Origin: CAZSXS01 sp964611385
GTDB taxonomy: Bacteria; Bacillota; Clostridia; Lachnospirales; CAYPQA01
NCBI GenBank assembly: GCA_964611385.1
Contig: CAZSXS010000001.1
Location: 1 to 64,000 of the forward strand
Length of the DNA stretch: 64,000 bases
Direction of reading: 5' to 3'
Shown: positions 41,400 to 48,748 of the stretch, piece after piece
How positions within the stretch are numbered: the stretch's first letter is position 1
Layout: each line of letters begins with the position of its first letter
The notes under the pieces: generated by a model
Databases searched by the model: none
What the model was told of the DNA's origin: nothing
Seen by the model: the letters and a program-made list of their open reading frames with translations, nothing else
Translations under genes and position numbers: made by a program

Positions 41400-42458
41400 A
41401 TGAAAGAGCAATCGGTCTTTGTACTGTTTTTCCTCGCTATCCTTTTCATGAACAAAGTAAATACTACAGCCTCAGATTATGTCTATGACTATGAGGCGTA
41501 TTCCACGCGCTTAGAAGCAATCAACACAATTGCAGACGCAAAAAAAGCCGGATATGAACTGTCAAGTATGACTTTAAAAATTGGGGATTTTGTATTCACT
41601 GAAAAAGAGAATGAATGTACGATCTATGCGACAGTAAACAAGCAGTTTGGCAGAGTGGCATTGTTTATTGCAGATGAAACGGATAAGGTGCTGTATAAAA
41701 CAGAGGATATTGAGTGCAATTATTTCTATAGGGATTCTATCAACCAACCCAATATCAATATTGCCGCAATTGCGATAAGAGATATCAATGATGATGGGCT
41801 TCAAGATATCGTCATCATCAGCCGTTGCTTGGTGGATGGGATTCAATTTAAAATCGGTGAGATTTTGTTTCGGGGAGAAGACCGGTTTTACCGCGACTGG
41901 CGTATCAGTGACAAGATCAACCGCTTTAGCATGAACAAGGACTTGGACATGATGACGGCCTTTGCACGTGATCAACAATCTGCTGAATTTTTATACCGTG
42001 CTTCAACCTTGGAAGAGCTTACTAGGAGCGGTTTCGTTTCACTTGTTGATCAGACATTTGACGCTGATTTTGAGAAGTTTGGTACAGTGAAGGTTGTTCC
42101 TGGGACGTATACGATGGGAGGGCATCACATTTTTATGATCTACCTTGTCAACAGCGATGGGCGTGTCATTTGGAATTTCCAATGTATGCGGGACTATGAC
42201 AATTTCAGTACGATGACTGGGATCTCCTTTAAGGATGTTGACGGAGATGGCTGGGCCGATCTCTCAGTCCTTGCAAAGTATAAATTTCTTGGAGATGACA
42301 ACCAAACCTATTCTGCCACAGATTTTTCGATTTACTATCAGCGGAATGGATATTTTTTTGAGGACAAGGATTTCCATTCTTCATTCTTTCAGGAACTGAC
42401 AAGGAAAGAGCTTATGGATGATATCGTGCAGGCAGCACGCAGATATTGGGGGTGGTAG
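41400..42458 (+). CDS. Exported FG-GAP-like protein of unknown function (352 aa), first gene of a two-component operon
   Basis: A signal peptide (MKEQSVFVLFFLAILFMNKV) lacks a lipobox cysteine. Two FG-GAP-like calcium loops, IRDINDDGLQDIVIIS and FKDVDGDGWADLSVLA, show beta-propeller or integrin-like repeats. The protein may sense an extracellular signal for the kinase at 43120. It is followed by the response regulator after 5 bp. GAGGTCAAT precedes the start. Confidence 0.8.
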   Translation: MKEQSVFVLFFLAILFMNKVNTTASDYVYDYEAYSTRLEAINTIADAKKAGYELSSMTLKIGDFVFTEKENECTIYATVNKQFGRVALFIADETDKVLYKTEDIECNYFYRDSINQPNINIAAIAIRDINDDGLQDIVIISRCLVDGIQFKIGEILFRGEDRFYRDWRISDKINRFSMNKDLDMMTAFARDQQSAEFLYRASTLEELTRSGFVSLVDQTFDADFEKFGTVKVVPGTYTMGGHHIFMIYLVNSDGRVIWNFQCMRDYDNFSTMTGISFKDVDGDGWADLSVLAKYKFLGDDNQTYSATDFSIYYQRNGYFFEDKDFHSSFFQELTRKELMDDIVQAARRYWGW

Positions 42459-42463
42459 ATCAA

Positions 42464-43123
42464 ATGATAAAGGTATTAATTGTTGAAGATGAAAAGCCAA
42501 TTCGAGACTTAATTGATATTCAGCTATCAAATGCAGGATATTCATGCACGGCCGTTGGTGATGGCATGGAAGCGGCTGATTTGATTGAAGCAAAGAAGTT
42601 TGATTTGATTTTGCTGGATATCATGCTTCCGGGGGTGAACGGATATGAGCTGATGGAATATATACGCCCGACGGGTGTTCCTGTTATTTTTTTGACGGCA
42701 AAGCACGAGGTGCGTGATCGTGTGAAGGGCTTACGGCTGGGTGCGGATGATTACATTGTTAAGCCTTTTGATATTGTGGAATTATTAGCCAGAGTGGAAA
42801 CTGTGTTGCGGCGTTATCATAAGTCCGATCACGTTGCGGAAATTGAAGGCATTCAGATCAATTTGGATGCCCATATTGCGTATAAAAACGGGCAAAAAAT
42901 TGATTTGACCGCTAAGGAGTTTGCCTTGTTAAGTTTGTTTATGCGGAATAAGAACATTGCTCTATACCGTGAAACTTTATATGAAAAAGTGTGGGAGGGG
43001 GATTTTTGCGGGGATAGCCGAACCATTGATTTGCATGTGCAGCGCCTACGAAAAAAGCTTGGCTGGGAGCATTGCCTTGTTACCGTATACAAAATCGGAT
43101 ACCGACTAGAGGTGCCTAAATGA
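42464..43123 (+). CDS. OmpR/PhoB-family response regulator
   Basis: This 219-aa regulator has a receiver domain (LIVEDEKPIRDLI, phosphoacceptor aspartate in LILLDIMLPG, DDYIVKPFD) and a winged-helix output domain (LTAKEFALLSLFM, SRTIDLHVQRLRKKL). OmpR-type regulators bind direct repeats 10-11 bp apart. Such repeats lie upstream of the VIT-vWA gene (48446-48484), a candidate target. The start ATG has GGGGGTGGT upstream. It overlaps the kinase start by 4 nt. Confidence 0.95.
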   Translation: MIKVLIVEDEKPIRDLIDIQLSNAGYSCTAVGDGMEAADLIEAKKFDLILLDIMLPGVNGYELMEYIRPTGVPVIFLTAKHEVRDRVKGLRLGADDYIVKPFDIVELLARVETVLRRYHKSDHVAEIEGIQINLDAHIAYKNGQKIDLTAKEFALLSLFMRNKNIALYRETLYEKVWEGDFCGDSRTIDLHVQRLRKKLGWEHCLVTVYKIGYRLEVPK

Positions 43124-44580
43124 AGTTTTCATGGAAGCTGTTTATGTGTACAATTTCAATCGTGGCAATCACCTTGGCATTTGGAGGGAATTATATCGTT
43201 AATTCCTTCTTCAGATCGGCCCTATCAAGAGAAACCAAGCAAGCGCTTGATGAAAGCGGCATGATTCGCTTTGCCTTCGAGACTGCAACGCTGAATATTC
43301 CTTCGAAATATGAACATCTTCAAGACCAGACCATTGCGCAAATTGGAGCGACCCTAGATACAGGAGCGCAGAATCGATACATCAGAATCAGCGCGGAAAA
43401 TGCGGATATGCTTTATGAAAGTGATGCATTTTGCGTGGATGATACTATTTTGAGTTCTGCTTCCAGCAAAGAGATCGCCTATAAAATTACAGCTGTAAAT
43501 GAGAATTATTACATACAAACTGCCCTTAAGGTGAATACAGTCGACCGTGAAATTTATCTTGAAACGCTAAAAAACATAACGACTATATTTGATGAACGTG
43601 CAGCCGGTTTTTTGGTCTATAAACAGCTTTGCATCATTGTGCTGTTATGCGAGGGCTTAATCATCTTCTTGCTTTCACGCTGGCTAACGCATCCGGTTCG
43701 ATTGATTTCAACTGCAACAAGAAATATGGCCAAGGGGGAGTATAGTTATCGGGCTAAAAAGGTCAGTAATGATGAGCTTGGCTGGCTGACAGATAACTTT
43801 AATCAAATGGCGGGGGCCTTAGAAGAGCAGGTCGAGAAACTAAAGGAAGCGGCGCGGTCACAAGAGGAATTTGTTGGGGCGTTTGCGCATGAATTAAAGA
43901 CCCCACTTACTGCAATCATAGGATATGCGGATATGCTTCGTTCTCAAAAACTAGATGAGGAAAAACTCATGCTATCGGCAGATTATATTTACCAAGAAGG
44001 CCGAAGGCTTGAAAAATTATCCTTCAATCTACTTGACATTATCGTTTTAAAACATGTCAATAAGCCCTCGTCCATATTCCTTGCCAGTACGCTATTTGAA
44101 TATATAAAGGATACGTTTTCGAAAAGCAAGATTCGATTGACCTTAGCGTATGAGGAGAGCCCGATTGTTGGGGATTTGGTTCTGATTAAAACGTTATTAA
44201 CGAATCTAATTGATAATGCCATTAAGGCCTCGAAGCCAGAAGACGCGATCCTGTTAAACGGAGGGACAAGCCACAATCAATATATCTTTACCGTCAAAGA
44301 TCATGGCTGCGGCATTTCGCCTGAGGATTTGGATAAGGTGACAAAAGCCTTCTACATGGCGGACAAATCGCGCTCTCGAAGCCGCCATGGTGCTGGGCTT
44401 GGTCTTACCTTATGCCTTGAAATTGCGCGTTTGCACGGAAGTGAGTTAAAGATCGAAAGCGTAGTGGGTCTTGGAACCAGCATAAGCTTTGCGCTTGACA
44501 TGGGCTTGCTTGACACAGGCTTTCTTGATATGGGCTCTTTTGATACAGACGGCACAAGGGAGAAGGGAGGACGGCATTGA
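43120..44580 (+). CDS. HAMP-domain sensor histidine kinase
   Basis: This 486-aa protein has an N-terminal membrane segment, an extracellular sensing part, a second segment (about residues 165-185, VYKQLCIIVLLCEGLIIFLLS), HAMP, the HisKA box FVGAFAHELKTPLTAIIGYADML (phospho-His) and HATPase motifs DNAIKASK, KDHGCGISPED and RHGAGLGLTLC. The C-terminus repeats LDTG-F/LDMG-SFDTDG, encoded by 15-bp tandem units (about 44496-44555). It pairs with the regulator at 42464. Confidence 0.95.
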   Translation: MKFSWKLFMCTISIVAITLAFGGNYIVNSFFRSALSRETKQALDESGMIRFAFETATLNIPSKYEHLQDQTIAQIGATLDTGAQNRYIRISAENADMLYESDAFCVDDTILSSASSKEIAYKITAVNENYYIQTALKVNTVDREIYLETLKNITTIFDERAAGFLVYKQLCIIVLLCEGLIIFLLSRWLTHPVRLISTATRNMAKGEYSYRAKKVSNDELGWLTDNFNQMAGALEEQVEKLKEAARSQEEFVGAFAHELKTPLTAIIGYADMLRSQKLDEEKLMLSADYIYQEGRRLEKLSFNLLDIIVLKHVNKPSSIFLASTLFEYIKDTFSKSKIRLTLAYEESPIVGDLVLIKTLLTNLIDNAIKASKPEDAILLNGGTSHNQYIFTVKDHGCGISPEDLDKVTKAFYMADKSRSRSRHGAGLGLTLCLEIARLHGSELKIESVVGLGTSISFALDMGLLDTGFLDMGSFDTDGTREKGGRH

Positions 44581-45416
44581 GTAAACAAATTGCGGCTTTG
44601 CTATTGGTCATAACGGTGATCCTGCTGTCTATATTCTTACCGGCAGAATTAGCAAGGGTTTATGACCATTCCATACTTGACACAGTTCAAAAAGAAAATG
44701 GCGACAACTCCCCTGAGAGCTTCCGCTATTCCTTAACAAGCCCACAGCGTCTTTACGTTCTATCAATGGCGCTTAATAATCATAATATTTTGCAAAGCGA
44801 TTACGCTGCCTCCTTACGTGAAAAGGCCATCCGAACCAATCGAAATGATACCGTGGCCTCCTTTGCTTATGTTGAAAACGGATATGGCTTGCTGAAAAAT
44901 GAATTGGATGCCGAAAAGGCTATGGAAATCTGTACTTCTGAATTGTCTTTCATCTTAAAGGACGGACTTGGAATGGATGACTTTGAAATGGATCGCTTTG
45001 AAATCAAAAATCCTTGTCGGCAAACGCTCTACTCTGCCGTGGATATGCTCGAGCCTCAGAAAAGCGTATCAGTATGGCAAATCGAATATGACAGCGTTCT
45101 GCCCCCTGATGCTTCTCCCTTTTCTTTGATCGAAGCCCATGTCGATGCGGAAACAGGAAAGCTGTACAGCTTTTCTTTCCGTACAGATACCCTTATCAAG
45201 ACCCTTACCGATTTTGATGCCGACAAACTTGCAAAAGCGTGGTTAAGCCGCCTTAACATTACAGCGTTCAGCGATATAACCGAAAACAGCCCTCTTGCCG
45301 AAACAGCCAAGCAGTATAAGAAGTTTGCAACAGAGGGAATGAATACTGAAAAGACGGTCTTTACAGTGGGCTTTTACGAAGGGATAAATGAGGTTTTTGT
45401 TCGGATAACCAATTAG
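44577..45416 (+). CDS. Membrane-anchored accessory protein of the two-component system (279 aa)
   Basis: An N-terminal transmembrane segment (IAALLLVITVILLSIFLPAEL) precedes an extracytoplasmic domain. The middle (VDAETGKLYSFSFRTDTL) has a PepSY-like feel. No catalytic motif is seen. The start is TTG overlapping the kinase stop (TTGA), with GGGAGG upstream. By position it may modulate the kinase, as YycH/YycI do, but this is inference. Confidence 0.75.
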   Translation: MSKQIAALLLVITVILLSIFLPAELARVYDHSILDTVQKENGDNSPESFRYSLTSPQRLYVLSMALNNHNILQSDYAASLREKAIRTNRNDTVASFAYVENGYGLLKNELDAEKAMEICTSELSFILKDGLGMDDFEMDRFEIKNPCRQTLYSAVDMLEPQKSVSVWQIEYDSVLPPDASPFSLIEAHVDAETGKLYSFSFRTDTLIKTLTDFDADKLAKAWLSRLNITAFSDITENSPLAETAKQYKKFATEGMNTEKTVFTVGFYEGINEVFVRITN

Positions 45417-45471
45417 CATAGAATTCAGATAACCAATTAACATGATAAAAAAGGGCAACAAGCTGGAAACC

Positions 45472-45511
45472 AAAAAAAGAGTAGCGCAGAGGAATGCACT
45501 ACTCTTTTTTT
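45472..45511 (+). terminator. Terminator of the two-component operon
   Basis: AAAAAAAGAGTAGCGC pairs with GCACTACTCTTTTTTT. A 24-bp direct duplication (GATAACCAATTA...) lies just before, at about 45404-45443. Confidence 0.85.
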
Positions 45512-45546
45512 AGTTTCTTTATAAAGACAACCGATAGCATGGAGGT

Positions 45547-45649
45547 TATACTCAGTCTCTTAAGCACTTACCAAACCGCCATCATTCGACCTGCTTAAAT
45601 TATATTTTTTTGTGTGGCGGCTTTGCAAAGCTGAACGTGACTGAGGTTA
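45547..45649 (+). mobile_element. MITE-like element, copy D (103 bp)
   Basis: TATACTCAGTC (45547-45557) and GACTGAGGTTA (45639-45649) bound CCGCCATCATTCGACC and GGCGGCTTTGCAAAGC. The exosortase gene on the minus strand ends inside it (stop at 45600), so the element supplies its last codons. Confidence 0.85.
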
Positions 45650-46400
45650 AATAGAATGAAACTGTGCTTACTAAACATACAAAAAATACGATTTGTGCAT
45701 AGGCCAGAAATCCTTCGGCGTTATTGTTATACGCTCTATTGAGCAGGGGGATGCCCAGCCCAATCAGTAAATACCAAAACAGAACGGGTATGAGCTTAAA
45801 GCCAGAGCGAAACCCTTTGTTCGTTATTCCACTTCCCGCAAAGATTTTGGTGATATAGTTCACAATTTTATAAATCAAGCATAAGCATACAAAATAAACG
45901 GAAGTTCCGATGAGGGTGTGAAGCCTTTCAGGGCTAAGCAACTGGCTGTAAACGGCTGTTTGTTGAAAATAAGTCGGAAGATAAACCTCAAGATAAATTG
46001 GAAGGTAGATCGAAAGCACAATTCTAAAGCCATTGACAAAAATAGTAGCCAGAAACGAAAGCCCAATACTGAATATCGTCCAATAAATTCGCTTTGCCAT
46101 TGTCCCCATCCGATGGACAAACGAGTAAAGCAGCGTTGCAAAGGTAATGAGCATAAATTGAACGCCCGAGCAGGATGTTGCAAGTATAAACCGAAAGGAA
46201 TGGTTGACATATCCGATGTGGGTTTCCTTTTCAAAGCCTATGCCGCTTATGATTTTGACCCACCATGCTGTGGGAGCCAAAATCCATTCAAGATCCTCAC
46301 TGCTGGCATTGCTGCATTGATATTTTATTCCAAACAGGAGGATAAAGCCAAGCAGATAGAATACCCAATTTTGCTTGAGGAATGACTGAACTTTAAGCAA
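45600..46400 (-). CDS. Exosortase-like membrane transpeptidase (exosortase K-like)
   Basis: This 266-aa protein has about eight membrane segments. The exosortase catalytic triad is visible: Cys77 in LATSCSGVQFM, Arg126 in NGFRIVLS and His161 in ERLHTLIGTSVYF. Exosortases cut PEP-CTERM-type sorting tails at the membrane. It overlaps the VIT-vWA gene by 8 nt, so the pair is one operon. The C-terminal SFAKPPHKKI is encoded by MITE copy D. The K subtype is suggested by size and neighbour but not proven. Confidence 0.85.
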   Translation of the reverse strand: MLKVQSFLKQNWVFYLLGFILLFGIKYQCSNASSEDLEWILAPTAWWVKIISGIGFEKETHIGYVNHSFRFILATSCSGVQFMLITFATLLYSFVHRMGTMAKRIYWTIFSIGLSFLATIFVNGFRIVLSIYLPIYLEVYLPTYFQQTAVYSQLLSPERLHTLIGTSVYFVCLCLIYKIVNYITKIFAGSGITNKGFRSGFKLIPVLFWYLLIGLGIPLLNRAYNNNAEGFLAYAQIVFFVCLVSTVSFYLTSVTFSFAKPPHKKI

Positions 46401-48402
46401 TTTTCTTTTTCCTCCTCAACAGCATACCCGCCATAATCATTGCCAAAACAGGAACGATCCTTCTAGGCTCAGAGCCTGTCTTATAGCTGCCACCGACGGC
46501 AAGGTTTGACACATTGGAGGGTAAGGGCAACGCTTGCTTAACGTCTGTGCTGCTTTTATCTTCATTTCGAATGGTTTCAGACACAGCGATAAAGGAGGTA
46601 TAGGGTGTTATCATGCTGTATTTGAGTCCAATAGCGGTGACTTGTATCTTTGTTGCATCCGCATCATTCGGATTATTATGTAACCCATAATCCGTAAGTC
46701 TTTCTACGCTTGTTCTTGCCCAAAGATACTGAATCGACGAATTTTCCTCCGAAGGCGTAACATCAGAAAACTGGAAACTTTGGTTATACGCTTGATCCCC
46801 TTGCTTTCCAGATACCTCTATGGAGCCAGTAGGCTCACCACGCCACTTTCCATATACAAGGATTGGTTTTTGCGCAAAAAGAGTAGGCACATTTGAAGGC
46901 ACTACATCGTACACTTGCAAACCATTATACTTTACTTTGATATCTGTCAAAACCGGATACTGTATGTATGTGCGGAACCGTTCAGCCGTGCTTGCTGCCT
47001 CTTCCGAATCTATTACCACAAAGGACTCACCCATCCCAGCTTTCGCAATCCCTTCAACAAGATAACGGTTTACCGACGAGCCTATGCCGAATGAAAAGAA
47101 ATTGGTTATGCCAAGGTTATTATTGATTAGTTCAAATATTTCTTTTTCGGCGCTAATATAGCCGTCGGTTATCACAATTATGCTCCGAGAAATGCCCTCT
47201 TTACTTGGTATATTGATGGCTCTTTTAAGGGCAGGCGCAAGCTCTGTTCCACCGCCTCCGGGCTCTTCGTTGATCAAATTGATCGCTGCTTGTATGTTTT
47301 CCTTTGTCGCCGGTACGGATAGAGGCGACATTTGTTGTGCTGCCCCCGAAAAGAGGATTAAATTAAAGCTGTCTGTTTCCCTGAGCTTTGAAACGAGATT
47401 TGTTATCAGTTCTTTGGCCGTGTCAAGCGGGTAGCCATACATAGAACCTGACACATCTAAGACAAAGATATATTCCCGATCGGGTACATCTTCCGTCCGG
47501 ACCTGCTCCGGCGGCTGAACCATCAGCATAAAGAAGTTTTCCTTCGCCCCCTTGTTCAGCATAAGCCCGCTGCTCACTTCTTGCCCTGTCAATTTATACC
47601 TGAGTATAAAATCGCGGTTGCCAGCAAATTCTTCGGGATTGGAAAGCGTGACCTGGGCTGTTGATTCGCTGTTTCTATGTACCTCAACTTGATGGGATTT
47701 GCAACTCAAATCCCTTATAGGAACAGCGGTTGAGAGATTGACCGTAATAGTGTAGCTTCCCGAAGGTGTCTTTCCATCTTTCAGATAAGCACTTTCCACC
47801 CATTGATTCGATTCGTTTTTTGCCGCCTGACCGGCATAACGAGGCCCGACTACCGTTGGAAAAACAAATTCATATAGACCATCCGTTTGAGTAATCAACT
47901 CCGTGTAGTGTAATTCAATACGAACAGTGTCCCCCGGCATAATATTGGACACGTTCATCGTGAACACATTCGGTCTTTCTTGTTCAAGCAATGAGGCGCT
48001 CTTTCCGTCCTTTTTGGCTTGTTCAAAGGTCTTCTTTGCTTCCTTACGCTCTTCGATTTGGGCGGTGATTACTTCATTTCCGATTTCCATTTTCATTCCA
48101 TGAACGGAAACTTTTGTTGAAGCCGGAAAAACATAGCTGGCATTGATGGGATCTTTTCCTTCATTTGCATAGGTTTGAGTAACATAGGTTTCTGCAATGA
48201 CACCGTTTATGTTTGTCGAAACCTTTGTATCCTTTAAAGGAAAGCTGTCAAGCGAAGTGTTTTTTCCCTCAACAAAAAAATAGGGTGATAGGGTGGAATC
48301 TTCGGCACTACTGTTCATTTCCTTGCCATAAATGGTTGCAGATGATACAAGCAAGATCATCACGGTTAAAAGCACACATAACCATTTCTTATTTCTTTTC
48401 AT
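46393..48402 (-). CDS. VIT-vWA surface protein with C-terminal exosortase sorting signal candidate
   Basis: This 669-aa protein has a signal peptide (LCVLLTVMILLVSSATIYG), a VIT domain (about 45-175, FPLKDTKVSTNINGVIAETYVTQTY), and a von Willebrand A domain (about 310-480) with MIDAS motif FVLDVSGSMYGYP. The C-terminal tail (643-669) reads GSEP, then a hydrophobic stretch (IVPVLAMIMAGMLL), then RRKKK: the motif-membrane-basic order of PEP-CTERM-like signals. It is the likely substrate of the neighbouring exosortase. AGGGGGTTTTCCT precedes the start. Confidence 0.88.
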   Translation of the reverse strand: MKRNKKWLCVLLTVMILLVSSATIYGKEMNSSAEDSTLSPYFFVEGKNTSLDSFPLKDTKVSTNINGVIAETYVTQTYANEGKDPINASYVFPASTKVSVHGMKMEIGNEVITAQIEERKEAKKTFEQAKKDGKSASLLEQERPNVFTMNVSNIMPGDTVRIELHYTELITQTDGLYEFVFPTVVGPRYAGQAAKNESNQWVESAYLKDGKTPSGSYTITVNLSTAVPIRDLSCKSHQVEVHRNSESTAQVTLSNPEEFAGNRDFILRYKLTGQEVSSGLMLNKGAKENFFMLMVQPPEQVRTEDVPDREYIFVLDVSGSMYGYPLDTAKELITNLVSKLRETDSFNLILFSGAAQQMSPLSVPATKENIQAAINLINEEPGGGGTELAPALKRAINIPSKEGISRSIIVITDGYISAEKEIFELINNNLGITNFFSFGIGSSVNRYLVEGIAKAGMGESFVVIDSEEAASTAERFRTYIQYPVLTDIKVKYNGLQVYDVVPSNVPTLFAQKPILVYGKWRGEPTGSIEVSGKQGDQAYNQSFQFSDVTPSEENSSIQYLWARTSVERLTDYGLHNNPNDADATKIQVTAIGLKYSMITPYTSFIAVSETIRNEDKSSTDVKQALPLPSNVSNLAVGGSYKTGSEPRRIVPVLAMIMAGMLLRRKKKIA

Positions 48403-48430
48403 AGGAAAACCCCCTGTTTTATTTTTTTAC

Positions 48431-48484
48431 ACTATACAAAGGGAATTCATCAAAATGGTATCTAAGATGTATCAAATTTGTATC
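48431..48484 (-). promoter_or_regulatory. Four 11-bp direct repeats and -10 box upstream of the VIT-vWA gene
   Basis: On the plus strand TTCATC, GGTATC, TGTATC and TGTATC start at 48446, 48457, 48468 and 48479, exactly 11 bp apart. A -10 box TATAGT lies at 48436-48431 on the minus strand without a good -35. This is the layout of PhoB/OmpR-activated promoters. The nearest such regulator is at 42464. Confidence 0.6.
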
Positions 48485-48516
48485 AGAACTTATTTTTTTG
48501 CAAATTTCTCAGATAC

Positions 48517-48545
48517 TTGAAAAAATCCGCCAAATAGTATATAAA
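48517..48545 (+). promoter_or_regulatory. Promoter upstream of the ABC exporter
   Basis: TTGAAA (48517-48522), a 17-bp spacer and TATAAA (48540-48545). The leader is about 195 nt and holds a possible 25-aa ORF and a hairpin (48640-48702). Confidence 0.6.
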
Positions 48546-48605
48546 TAGTTTGTCGTACCGAAAGTTCAACAAGCAAGTGGATGAACTCAAAAGGATGGTG
48601 AACTC

Positions 48606-48683
48606 ATGAAGAGGCATCAACGAGATAACTACTCAGTATGGTTGAGAAACCTACCGCAGGCTATACTGAGTAAAATGCACTAA
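48606..48683 (+). CDS. Candidate 25-aa peptide upstream of the ABC exporter
   Basis: ATG AAG AGG ... TAA encodes MKRHQRDNYSVWLRNLP and eight more residues. AAAAGGATGG lies 13 bp upstream. The ORF covers the left half of a leader hairpin and a TACTCAGTAT/ATACTGAGTA inverted repeat (48630-48673). It may be a leader peptide, a small exported peptide, or chance. Confidence 0.3.
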   Translation: MKRHQRDNYSVWLRNLPQAILSKMH

Positions 48684-48702
48684 ATTGCGGACAGTCTCAA
48701 CC
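48640..48702 (+). other. Hairpin in the ABC exporter leader
   Basis: GGTTGAGA (48640-48647) pairs with TCTCAACC (48695-48702), and CCGCA (48654-48658) with TGCGG (48686-48690). The stem overlaps the candidate peptide ORF, so translation could alter folding. The 346-bp gap 48403-48748 holds the operator repeats, this leader and nothing else clear. Confidence 0.55.
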
Positions 48703-48748
48703 GTACTTTTCAATACCCCTACCAATAATGATGAAAAGGAGTACGGTT

